From Lyngbya sp. CCAP 1446/10 (GTDB lineage: Bacteria > Cyanobacteriota > Cyanobacteriia > Cyanobacteriales > Microcoleaceae), in assembly GCF_026130175.1 (NCBI RefSeq), contig NZ_JAIGNI010000026.1, positions 1 to 64,000 of the forward strand: 64,000 nt of DNA. The letters run 5' to 3'. The position numbers and the translations under genes are program-made. The notes under the pieces are model-generated. The model was not told the origin of the DNA. It saw nothing but the letters and a program-made list of their open reading frames with translations, and made no database searches. Below, piece after piece: positions 26,659 through 35,881 of this stretch (position 1 is its first letter; each line of letters starts with the position of its first letter).

Positions 26659-27516
26659 CTAATGATGGTAGGTATAGAAACCTTTTCCGCTTTTTCGCCC
26701 GTGCAATCCAGCATCTACCATTTTTTTGAGTAAAGGACAGGGGCGATATTTACTGTCATTGAAGCTTTCGTACAAGACTTCGATCGAGAATAGAATTGTA
26801 TCTAATCCGATTAAATCTGCTGTTTCTAAGGGCCCCATTTTGTGACCGAAACAGGATTTAAAAATTTTATCAACCTGTTCGGCTGAAGCTACTCCCTCTT
26901 GCAACAGAAAAATTGCTTCGTTAACGGTTAACATTAGCACCCGATTGGAAACAAAACCAGGCGAATCATTAACTAAGATAGATTCTTTTCCCATCTTTGC
27001 TAATAATTTTGTGGCGGTTTCGATCGTCTGCTCAGAAGTATGATATCCGCGAATCATTTCCACCATCGGCTTCATCGGTACCGGGTTCATAAAATGAATG
27101 CCAATCACTCGATCGGCCCTCTTGGTAGCGGAAGCGATCCGAGTAATGGAAATTGCCGATGTGTTAGCGGCAAAAATAGTTTCTTCCGGGCAAATTGCGT
27201 CTATTTTACTGTATACCTCCTTTTTGAGATCCCATTTTTCGGGAACATTTTCAACTACGAATTCCGCTTTCTCTAGGAACTGATAGTTACTAGAAAAAGT
27301 AATTTTATCCAAAATGTCATTTGGACGATCGCTTTTCTCATTTTTGTTGAAAAATCCTTGAAAGCGGATATTATTTTTGATTTCCTGTTTCGCTCGTTCC
27401 AGAATATCATCTGAAATATCTAAAAGCACCGCATGATGTCCGGTTTGGGCTAGATTTTGCGCTACCCCAACTCCCATCACACCTGCTCCGATTACACCGA
27501 CTGTTTGAATGTTCAT
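26659..27516 (-). CDS. 3-Hydroxyacyl-CoA dehydrogenase-like enzyme of the extender-unit pathway
   Basis: An NAD-dependent dehydrogenase of about 285 residues with the Rossmann motif GVIGAGVMGVGVAQ at its start, the family motifs HFMNPVP and NDSPGFVSNRVL, and a C-terminal GLHGRKSGKGFY. Homologues FkbK/ZmaG oxidise the carrier-bound glyceryl unit. The start is the ATG 27516, preceded by AAAGGATTAAGT; an upstream reading from 27534 would include the ribosome site. First gene of the four-gene extender cassette, 73 nt after the PKS. Confidence 0.9.
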   Translation of the reverse strand: MNIQTVGVIGAGVMGVGVAQNLAQTGHHAVLLDISDDILERAKQEIKNNIRFQGFFNKNEKSDRPNDILDKITFSSNYQFLEKAEFVVENVPEKWDLKKEVYSKIDAICPEETIFAANTSAISITRIASATKRADRVIGIHFMNPVPMKPMVEMIRGYHTSEQTIETATKLLAKMGKESILVNDSPGFVSNRVLMLTVNEAIFLLQEGVASAEQVDKIFKSCFGHKMGPLETADLIGLDTILFSIEVLYESFNDSKYRPCPLLKKMVDAGLHGRKSGKGFYTYHH

Positions 27517-27588
27517 ACTTAATCCTTTGGTCATTAGTCATTGCTCATTTGTTCATGGTTCTAGTTTCTCGCACAACGAACAATAGTA

Positions 27589-30500
27589 TTAACTGCTGCT
27601 GGGATTAATTGCTACAAGATCGCGATCTTCATTATTTTCAGTTAAGTGTTCTAATTCCCCGATGATTATTTCTTCAATAATTAAAGCTAATTCAGCTACA
27701 GATGGTGACTGAAAAAGGGAAGGAATAGATAGTTCTATCTGGAAGTCTTGGCGAAGCCGAGAAATTAACTGAACCCCGATCAAAGAGTTGCCGCCTAAGT
27801 CAAAAAAGCTGTCATTTATGCCTATGCGATCGATTCCCAGCAACTCTTGATAAATGCCAGCAATTCTGTAATCAATTTCATTGCTAGGTGCAACATAGGG
27901 AGTACGTAAATTTGAGCGTGGGTAGAGGGTTTTCTCTTGACTCCTTGGCTCTTCTGCACTACTTTTCTGAGGTTTACGCTTAATCCACTTATCGATTTCA
28001 GCGTTGACATCACTACGCCAAATCGCAATTTGCGGTACTGAGGGATGAGAAAAAATCCGTTGAAAAGCATCTACAGTTTCTTGCTGAAACACCTCTATTT
28101 CATTTTGTTCTTGAGTTTTACCAAGCAGTGAGTTCCGAAACAAGTTAGCGTTTTCAGCATGAAACCAATTGGCACTACACCAGTGATGATTACCGAGTTG
28201 ATTCTGCTTGTGAGCAAAGGCATCCACGAAAATATTAGCTGCGGTGTAGGCAGCAAAGGCTATTCCTCCTAAAATAGCTCCAATTGAAGATATTAACAGA
28301 CAATAATCAAGCTCCCGGCCTTGCAAAACTTTCTCTAATGTGTAGAGACCATAAACTTTAGGTTGAAACTGCAATTCACATTCGGTATAACCTGTCTGCT
28401 CAATTGTACTGAGTATTTCTTCTCCCAGAAATGCCGCGGCATGAATCACACCATTAATGCGGCCAAATCGTTCCTCAGTTTGCCAAAGTGCTGCTCGCAT
28501 TTGACCTTCATCAGCAACATCAGCACCAATGACCAAAACCTCTGCACCTAACTCCTCTAATTTTTGCACGCTTTTGATTCTAGAACTGATCAAATCGCGA
28601 TCGTCATGAGTCGTTAGCCATTCCTCCCACTCTTGCTGAGGGGGTAATCCTGAACGTCCCATTAATACCAGCTTTGCCTGCACGCTTTGAGCCAAGTATT
28701 TAGCAAGTGTTAATCCAATTCTTCCTAATCCACCTGTAATCAGATATACCCCATTTGGGCGCAATCGTTTTGGATATTCTGCTTGATTTAGTCTGACTGC
28801 CTCAAAGGTTTGCAGCCATCTATAATTGCCACGATAGGCAATGACTAACTCAGACGATTCTGTAGTAATTTCTGAAAAAATCTGGTCGATCAATTTCTCC
28901 TCTAAGCCACTTCCTGATTTAGGGAGTGCTACATCAATGCTTTGGCAACTGATATTACTGTATTCCTGGGGGATCACTTTGCATAATCCTAATAAAGTTG
29001 CCTTTTCGGGATCGCACAAATCTGTACTTTCTACTTGGTGCATCCCGTTGGACAATACCCATATTTTAAGGGAATTGTTAATCAGCAGTTGGCTAAGAGC
29101 CTGAGTGAAGAACAGCAGACTGTAGAAACCTGAATGTTGGATTTCTTCAAAAAATTCAACGCTTGATGGTGTCTGTTCGGTGAGGTTTATGCTCCATAAA
29201 TGAACGATGGTATTCGGGAGTTGATCTTTAACGCGGAGGTCTTGGAGTAGAGCGTTATAGTCATCTCGCGAACGAGGATTAATAGTATATTTCCCCTCGC
29301 TCAGCTGACTAAATTGTTTTCCTACCTTGACACAGATGACCTTTTGACGATCGTTTTCTAAACGTTGAGCGATTTGGGAACCGACTCCACGTTCATCAAC
29401 AAACAATAACCAGCAAGATTTTTTCTCTTCTGTTTGCGGCAAAGAAAGCGGTGGCATTGATTGTTTCCAAACAGGAATGTAGAACCAATCTGCGGGGTCT
29501 GATTTTCTCTGTGAATAATCTAGTCCGAACGCGACTTCGTCGCGCGCTATCGCATTAGCCTCTCCTGGTTTGGGGGGGTCAATCCAGTAACGCTGACGCT
29601 CAAAGGGATAGGTGGGTAAGGGAATTCGCTGACGACGTTCTTGACCATAAAATTTTGGCCAGTTGACTTTGACTCCTGATATCCACAACTGTCCTATTGT
29701 GTTGAGTAAAAATGCTAAATCTGGTTGTTGATTATAGGCATCGCGTAGGGATGGTAACGCGATTTTATCCGCGATCTCAACATTTTCTAAACACTGTTGT
29801 GCCAAGCTGCACAACGTCTGTCCCGGCCCTACTTCTAAGAGAATTGGTTTGTATTTTTTCCACAACTCTTCCATCCCATCAGCAAATAACACGGGTTGAC
29901 ACAAATGCTGAGTCCAATAATTAGGATCTGTAGCAAGTTCTGCGGTAATCCAAGTTCCGGTGACGTTTGATATATAAGGAATTTTTGGTTGCTGAAGATT
30001 GATGGTTTTGACTAATTCCGTGAAGGAAGAAGCGATCGCTTCCATCATGGAAGAATGAAACGCATGGGATGTCTGTAAAGGCCGACAGGCTATTCCTTTT
30101 TCAGTTAGTTGAGATGCTAAATCATCGATCGCATCTATCGTTCCAGCAATGACACACAGTTTTGATCCATTGATTGCTGATAAGGACAAATTTTCAGTCA
30201 GGAAGGGACGCACTTCTGCTTCTGAAAGGGGCACAGCTAGCATTGCGCCATTGGGCAAATCCTGAATCATTTGTGCTCTTTTGGCAACCAGAGTCAGAGC
30301 ATCTTCTAAAGACAATACCTCGGCTAAACAAGCTGCGACATATTCACCAATGCTGTAGCCAATCATCGCGGTCGGATGAATTCCCCAGGACATCCACAAC
30401 TGCGCTAAAGCGTACTCAATGACAAAAACAGCGGGTTGGGTGAGACAAGTTTGATTTAGTTTTTTAGTGGTTTCATCGGCGGTTTCTTGCTGACCGCGAC

Positions 30501-32301
30501 CCAGCATTCTACGCAAATCAAAGCTTGATTGAGCGATCGAGTTAGGTTGTTGGGAACTGTTTGCAGTTTGGTTCCGATTGGGATACAGAATATCTCTTAA
30601 ATCAAGACCGAGCAGAGGTTTGAGGAGTTCGCAGCAGCGATCGACGGTTTTTTGAAATGTTGGCTCAACTTGGTAAAGTTCCCATGCCATATTGACATAA
30701 TGAGTTCCCAGGCCTGTGAACATAAAAGCGACTGGTTTTGCAGTTGTTTCTTGAATGCTGGTGAACACTCGTTTAGGGTCTTGGAGTGCAGCGATCGCAT
30801 CTTCAATGTTGTGGCAAACAACAGTCCGTCGATAATCAAATTCTCGACGACCAATTTGCAAGGTGTAAGCAACATCAGCCAACTTAATGTCAGGATGTTT
30901 CTTTAGATATTCAGTCAAATTGACTGTTGCTGTCTCTAAAGCTGAATTAGTCTTGGCAGATAACATTAGTAATTGCCAAGGCCGGGAGGTAGTTGATTGC
31001 TCAATTTGTGGCGCTTCTTCCAAAATTACGTGAGCATTTGTGCCGCCAAAACCAAAGGAACTGACTCCAGCACGACGAGGTGTATCGTTAGCTTTCCATT
31101 CAGAAAGTGTAGTGTTAACGTAAAAGGGGCTATTCTCAAAATCAATCTGAGGATTGGGTGTCTCGAAATTGAGGCTAGGTGGCAGCAATTTGCGATCGAG
31201 GGATAGAGCTGTTTTAATTAAGCTTGCTATCCCGGCTGCTGCGTCTAAATGCCCGATATTGGTTTTGACTGAGCCAATAGCACAGTAGGCTTTTTTATTG
31301 ATAGGAAATGCTTGTTTTAACCCTGCAATTTCAATCGGGTCTCCCAAAGTGGTTCCAGTGCCATGAGTTTCTATATAGGTGATGGTTTCTGGCTCCACTT
31401 CCGCCATGATTTGAGCAGCGCGAATGACTTTCGCTTGAGCTTCTTCGCTGGGTGCTGTGTAGCTAACTTTGACGGCACCATCATTATTGATCGCGGAACC
31501 TTTAATAACGGCGTAAATGTAATCTCTATCTGCGATCGCATCTTCGAGTCGCTTGAGAACAACAACACCCAAACCATTACCACCAATTGTCCCATTTGCA
31601 CGAGCATCAAAGGCGAAGCACCGCCCATCAGGAGAAATTTCTTCTGGGCAAAGCGTGGCTTCGTTTTGGGGGGCTTTAACTGAAACACCGGCAGCCAAAG
31701 CCATGTCACAATCGCCACTTAATAAACTTTGATAAGCTAAATGAACTGCAACTAATGAACTTGAACAGGCCGTTCCGACACTAAGACTGGGGCCTTTTAG
31801 ATTTAATTTATAGGAGACGCGGGTGGGTACATAATCTTTATCAGACGCAAGTAAGATAGGAAAATATCCGAGAGTTTTATCCAGATTATTAGGTAAGAGG
31901 TTATAAAGTAAGTATGTACTTCTCCCGACTCCCGCGTAAACTCCGATTGGTCTTTCTTCTCTTTCAGAGTCATAACCAGCATCTTCAAGCGCCTCCCAAG
32001 CACACTCTAAAAAAAGGCGATGTTGCGGGTCCATAATTTCGGCTTCTCTGGGATTTAAACCGAAAAAGGAGGCATCGAAGAGTTCAATATTTTCTAATAA
32101 AGCAGCCGCTTTTATTTTCTTAGTCAAACGATTCGACTCTACATCTGAATCTTGGGCTTCCCCATTTTCTTTGGAAAGAACTGAAGCAAATTCTACTCCC
32201 TCGATCAGATTTTTCCAAAAAATATCAATATTTTTGCTTCCAGGGAAGCGCCCTGAGATGCCGATAATTGCTATTTCTAAGCCTGTTTGTTCCGATTTCA
32301 T
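27589..32301 (-). CDS. Type I PKS, KS-AT-KR-ACP
   Basis: A 1570-residue complete module with ketoreduction. KS about 8-430 (Cys in TACSSS about 175, HGTGT, NIGHL). AT about 520-850. KR about 960-1400 with the NADPH motif ITGGLGRIG (about 1190), Ser in LISSIGA and Tyr/Asn in AYTAAN (about 1354), so active. ACP Ser in LGGNS (about 1501). The AT is unlike the two other ATs of the operon: its nucleophile motif is GYSIG, not GHSIG, and it has about 24 extra residues before it (including FDLRRMLGRGQQ). HAFH is retained. It lies immediately upstream of the hydroxymalonyl-ACP cassette and follows the thiazoline module, so it may use the special extender; this is inference. No methyltransferase or dehydratase domain was seen. 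Confidence 0.93.
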   Translation of the reverse strand: MKSEQTGLEIAIIGISGRFPGSKNIDIFWKNLIEGVEFASVLSKENGEAQDSDVESNRLTKKIKAAALLENIELFDASFFGLNPREAEIMDPQHRLFLECAWEALEDAGYDSEREERPIGVYAGVGRSTYLLYNLLPNNLDKTLGYFPILLASDKDYVPTRVSYKLNLKGPSLSVGTACSSSLVAVHLAYQSLLSGDCDMALAAGVSVKAPQNEATLCPEEISPDGRCFAFDARANGTIGGNGLGVVVLKRLEDAIADRDYIYAVIKGSAINNDGAVKVSYTAPSEEAQAKVIRAAQIMAEVEPETITYIETHGTGTTLGDPIEIAGLKQAFPINKKAYCAIGSVKTNIGHLDAAAGIASLIKTALSLDRKLLPPSLNFETPNPQIDFENSPFYVNTTLSEWKANDTPRRAGVSSFGFGGTNAHVILEEAPQIEQSTTSRPWQLLMLSAKTNSALETATVNLTEYLKKHPDIKLADVAYTLQIGRREFDYRRTVVCHNIEDAIAALQDPKRVFTSIQETTAKPVAFMFTGLGTHYVNMAWELYQVEPTFQKTVDRCCELLKPLLGLDLRDILYPNRNQTANSSQQPNSIAQSSFDLRRMLGRGQQETADETTKKLNQTCLTQPAVFVIEYALAQLWMSWGIHPTAMIGYSIGEYVAACLAEVLSLEDALTLVAKRAQMIQDLPNGAMLAVPLSEAEVRPFLTENLSLSAINGSKLCVIAGTIDAIDDLASQLTEKGIACRPLQTSHAFHSSMMEAIASSFTELVKTINLQQPKIPYISNVTGTWITAELATDPNYWTQHLCQPVLFADGMEELWKKYKPILLEVGPGQTLCSLAQQCLENVEIADKIALPSLRDAYNQQPDLAFLLNTIGQLWISGVKVNWPKFYGQERRQRIPLPTYPFERQRYWIDPPKPGEANAIARDEVAFGLDYSQRKSDPADWFYIPVWKQSMPPLSLPQTEEKKSCWLLFVDERGVGSQIAQRLENDRQKVICVKVGKQFSQLSEGKYTINPRSRDDYNALLQDLRVKDQLPNTIVHLWSINLTEQTPSSVEFFEEIQHSGFYSLLFFTQALSQLLINNSLKIWVLSNGMHQVESTDLCDPEKATLLGLCKVIPQEYSNISCQSIDVALPKSGSGLEEKLIDQIFSEITTESSELVIAYRGNYRWLQTFEAVRLNQAEYPKRLRPNGVYLITGGLGRIGLTLAKYLAQSVQAKLVLMGRSGLPPQQEWEEWLTTHDDRDLISSRIKSVQKLEELGAEVLVIGADVADEGQMRAALWQTEERFGRINGVIHAAAFLGEEILSTIEQTGYTECELQFQPKVYGLYTLEKVLQGRELDYCLLISSIGAILGGIAFAAYTAANIFVDAFAHKQNQLGNHHWCSANWFHAENANLFRNSLLGKTQEQNEIEVFQQETVDAFQRIFSHPSVPQIAIWRSDVNAEIDKWIKRKPQKSSAEEPRSQEKTLYPRSNLRTPYVAPSNEIDYRIAGIYQELLGIDRIGINDSFFDLGGNSLIGVQLISRLRQDFQIELSIPSLFQSPSVAELALIIEEIIIGELEHLTENNEDRDLVAINPSSS

Positions 32302-32350
32302 TCCCTTAATTCCTGATAAAGATGTAGGTTTAGTGCTGGTTAATGGGTTG

Positions 32351-35300
32351 TTATATAGCCTTTGATTTTTTTAGCTTTTGTTTGAGGCGATTTTTGCCGG
32401 CTGCTATTTGTCGAGACAATTCAGTAAATTGTAACTCTGGCGAAGCTGCTGTATGAACTCGATCTAATTGTTGAGCCAGAGAACGAATTGTTGGATACTT
32501 AAACAAATCCAGCAATGAAATACATTCTACCTCATTGGGTAAAACATTTCTGAGTTTATTGTAAATTTTGGCGATCGATAATGAGTTGCCACCAATTTCA
32601 AAAAAGTTACTATTGACGCCAACTTTTTCTAAGTCGAGGACTGCTCGCCATACTGTAGCGATCGCCTGCTCTATATCGTTCTGGGGTGCTACAAATTTAC
32701 TGTCTAATTCTTGACTAAAAATTCCTGAAGTTGGCAGGGCGTTACGGTCTACTTTTCCATTCGCTGACAGCGGTAAACGTTCCAGAAATATGAAAGCGGA
32801 TGGTATCATATACTCTGACAATTTATGACTGATAAAGTTCCGTAGCTCCTCAACAGTTGGTGGTATTTTTGTTGAGTTGGGAATGACATAAGCGAGCAAA
32901 TGTTCTTTGCTTTGCTGTTTAGCGATCGCACTCACTACTGCTGCTTTGACGGCTGGATGCTGTGTCAAAGCAGCCTCAATTTCTCCAACTTCAATCCGGT
33001 GTCCACGAATCTTGATCTGGAAATCAACTCGTCCTAAAAATTCAATGTTGCCATCAGGATGATAACAACCTAAATCTCCTGTCCCATACAGACGTTCTCC
33101 CGTACGCGGATGAGAAATAAAACTGTCGCGAGTCTTTTCTTCATTGCGCCAGTAGCCTTTTGCCAACTGCACTCCAGCACAGTACATTTGTCCCGCAACC
33201 CACATCGGACAGTCTTCTAAAGCGTCGTTCAAAATATAATATTTCGAGTTCGCCATCGGTTGACCGTAGGGAATGCTCTTGCAATTTGGATCGACTTTTT
33301 TAATGAGATAGCATATATTCCAAATTGTAGTTTCAGTCGGTCCGCCTACGCTGAGAATTTGGGTATTTGGTGCTAGGTTTTTTATGCTATCTGGCAAAGA
33401 AATCGGCAGCCAATCACCTCCTAACATTGTCAATCGCAAACTTTCTAGTATCCCTCCAGATTCACCCTCCATGTAATCTACCAACATCTCCATCATCGCC
33501 GGGACTGAGTTCCATAATGTCACCCGTTCTCTTACCATTAAATCTACCCAATGACGGGGATCTTTCACAGCAGCAGCATCCGGCACAACGATCGCGCCGC
33601 CAGCACTCAAAAGACCGAAGATATCATAAACTGACATATCATGATTGAGAGCGGTCAAAGCTAACATTCGGTCTTGCGAAGTAACATTAAAACGCATATT
33701 AGTATGGACTACCACATTCGCCACCTTGCGATGAGTAATCATCACTCCTTTCGGCAATCCCGTAGACCCCGAAGTATAGATTACAAAAGCTAAATCGTCG
33801 GGTGTTTGAACTGGATTTAATGCTTGCTTGCTTTCTCCGGCTAAGTCTTCATTATCTACGCATAGTAGTTGAATTCCCGATCGCCAAGTAAGTTTTTCTT
33901 TCAACCGAGATTGAGTTAAAACGATCTGAACTTCACTATTTTCTAACAGATAAGATAAGCGTTCTTCAGGTAATCCGGGATCGATGGGAACGTAAGCAGC
34001 ACCGGCAGCTAAAATACCCATGACTGCAACAATTTGTTCCCATCCTTTCTCCATTACTATGGCGACTAGCTGATTGGGAATAACTCCTAATTGGCGCAGT
34101 CGATGACCGACTTGATTCGAGCGATCGAATAATTCCTGATAAGTTAATGTTCGTGCAGATGAAATCACTGCATTTTCATTTCCTCTATCCCGGACTTGCG
34201 CGGCAAACAAACTATGCAGTAAATCATCAGGAATCGGCGCATCTGTAGAATTAATAGCATTTCTTTGCGCTAATTGCTCCGGAGGTAAGAGTTGTCGTGT
34301 CGTTTCCATCCAGGCCGATTCAGAAGTAGCAAGTTGCTCGATCAAACGGCAATATGCCTCAAACATATCTGCGATCGCACCCTCCGGGAAAAGTTCTTCA
34401 ACTACATCCCAATTAAATGTCAATGTTTCTTTTTCTTCCCAAACTTGAATGTCCATCCAAGCTTGGGATGCTTGACTAATTCCATATACCAATTCGCCAA
34501 AATGACTGAACGTTAAAGTTTCTTGTCCCAGGGAACGGAAGCCGATAGTGCTGGTAAAAACAATTGGCATCGCGCTAGGAGTTGTACCTCTCCGACGAGC
34601 TAATTCCCGCGTCACGCTGACTCCACTAAAATAGCGATGTTCTAAATCTTGCCACAGTTGTTTCTGAAGGCGAATGGCGCGATCGCCAAACGATTCGCGA
34701 GCGGAATTGTCTACTGATAAAAGGGTGACAGAGGTAAAGTCTCCTAAGATGTCATTGACTTGGGGATGCAGCGGTAGACGATTAAATAAAGCCAGATTAA
34801 TTGTAAATTTTTGGTTTTTACTCCAAAGCGCGATGATTTCAGCAAAAGCCGCCAGTAATAGCCCAGAAGGAGTTACACCCGCTTTAGCCGATCGCAACTT
34901 TAACTGTTGCCAATCAGTTCGCTCCAAGCTGCTTTCGTAGCGCCTGTTGCGATGCTCTTTGAGTTCTTTAGGATTTTTGGCGAGGGGTAAGTCGGGTGCT
35001 GGAGATAGAGCATCCAGACGACTCAACCAATATTCGTGCGATCGCTTATATAATTCCGTATTTTGCAATGCTTGTTCTGCCAAAACATAATCCCGAAATG
35101 TTATTTCTAATGGTGGCAATATCACATCGGGATTTTGATACAGTTGAAACCACTCATCAAATAAACGAAACAAACTCCAAGCATCAAATACTTGCAAATC
35201 GTAGCTGATATGCAGCCGAATTAGATCCCCATCTAACCGCGTGGCTCTAAACTCAAACAAAGGCCATTGGTCAGCAGGTAAAACTTGATGGGATAGGCGA

Positions 35301-35824
35301 TCGCGAATTGCTTCAATTTCAGATATTACAACTTCTTTCTCCTGTCCACTCAGATCCAAAACCTCCATTTGATATGCAGGAACTTGTTTGAGAACTTGTT
35401 GCTGGCCATCGGGTAATACTATTGCCCTCAGCATATCGTGGCGATCGATTAATTTGGGTAAGGCGCTGTTCAATGTTTCCAAGTCTAAGCCTTGACATTC
35501 AATCTCGTAGTAACCATGATTGGCAACATTTCCTAAGTCGAATACCCCACTACGACCCACCCAAAATGCGTGCTGCATATCAGTCAAGGGAAAAGGTTCG
35601 TAGCGCAAATCAGGTGCTGGCTTAATTACAGGCAAAGAAGTAGAACTAGCACTCAGGCTGTTCTGGCGCAATAACAAAATAAGTTCTGCTTTATGTTCAA
35701 TTAATGAGTTACGCAATTCTGGAGTAATTGCTCCTTTCGGCGCATCAATTTCTAGCGAACTTCCATTGGTAGAAAGTTTTATACCTTGGTTAGATAAACT
35801 GTTTAACAGTAAATGCAGATTCAT
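32351..35824 (-). CDS. NRPS, TubC docking-Cy-A-PCP, predicted cysteine (thiazoline-forming)
   Basis: About 1157 residues. An N-terminal TubC-type docking domain (about 1-52; GIKLSTNG and APKGAITPELR) is followed by a heterocyclisation domain about 75-490 with the D-x4-D-x2-S motif as DLQVFDAWS (about 208), an A domain about 520-1010 and a PCP with Ser in IGGNS (about 1077). The A pocket reads D-M-Y-N-M-G-V-I-W-K, close to the cysteine code DLYNLSLIWK of Cy modules. It should condense salicylate with cysteine and cyclise to a hydroxyphenyl-thiazoline, as in pyochelin and yersiniabactin. No oxidase or reductase domain is present. The start is the ATG 35824, where the docking domain begins; a TTG at 35854 adds ten poorly conserved residues. 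Confidence 0.93.
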   Translation of the reverse strand: MNLHLLLNSLSNQGIKLSTNGSSLEIDAPKGAITPELRNSLIEHKAELILLLRQNSLSASSTSLPVIKPAPDLRYEPFPLTDMQHAFWVGRSGVFDLGNVANHGYYEIECQGLDLETLNSALPKLIDRHDMLRAIVLPDGQQQVLKQVPAYQMEVLDLSGQEKEVVISEIEAIRDRLSHQVLPADQWPLFEFRATRLDGDLIRLHISYDLQVFDAWSLFRLFDEWFQLYQNPDVILPPLEITFRDYVLAEQALQNTELYKRSHEYWLSRLDALSPAPDLPLAKNPKELKEHRNRRYESSLERTDWQQLKLRSAKAGVTPSGLLLAAFAEIIALWSKNQKFTINLALFNRLPLHPQVNDILGDFTSVTLLSVDNSARESFGDRAIRLQKQLWQDLEHRYFSGVSVTRELARRRGTTPSAMPIVFTSTIGFRSLGQETLTFSHFGELVYGISQASQAWMDIQVWEEKETLTFNWDVVEELFPEGAIADMFEAYCRLIEQLATSESAWMETTRQLLPPEQLAQRNAINSTDAPIPDDLLHSLFAAQVRDRGNENAVISSARTLTYQELFDRSNQVGHRLRQLGVIPNQLVAIVMEKGWEQIVAVMGILAAGAAYVPIDPGLPEERLSYLLENSEVQIVLTQSRLKEKLTWRSGIQLLCVDNEDLAGESKQALNPVQTPDDLAFVIYTSGSTGLPKGVMITHRKVANVVVHTNMRFNVTSQDRMLALTALNHDMSVYDIFGLLSAGGAIVVPDAAAVKDPRHWVDLMVRERVTLWNSVPAMMEMLVDYMEGESGGILESLRLTMLGGDWLPISLPDSIKNLAPNTQILSVGGPTETTIWNICYLIKKVDPNCKSIPYGQPMANSKYYILNDALEDCPMWVAGQMYCAGVQLAKGYWRNEEKTRDSFISHPRTGERLYGTGDLGCYHPDGNIEFLGRVDFQIKIRGHRIEVGEIEAALTQHPAVKAAVVSAIAKQQSKEHLLAYVIPNSTKIPPTVEELRNFISHKLSEYMIPSAFIFLERLPLSANGKVDRNALPTSGIFSQELDSKFVAPQNDIEQAIATVWRAVLDLEKVGVNSNFFEIGGNSLSIAKIYNKLRNVLPNEVECISLLDLFKYPTIRSLAQQLDRVHTAASPELQFTELSRQIAAGKNRLKQKLKKSKAI

Positions 35825-35881
35825 ATTATTAGCTTTAAGTTCGGATTGCACCAATTGACGAGCGTTTTTTCGAGGTTAAAA

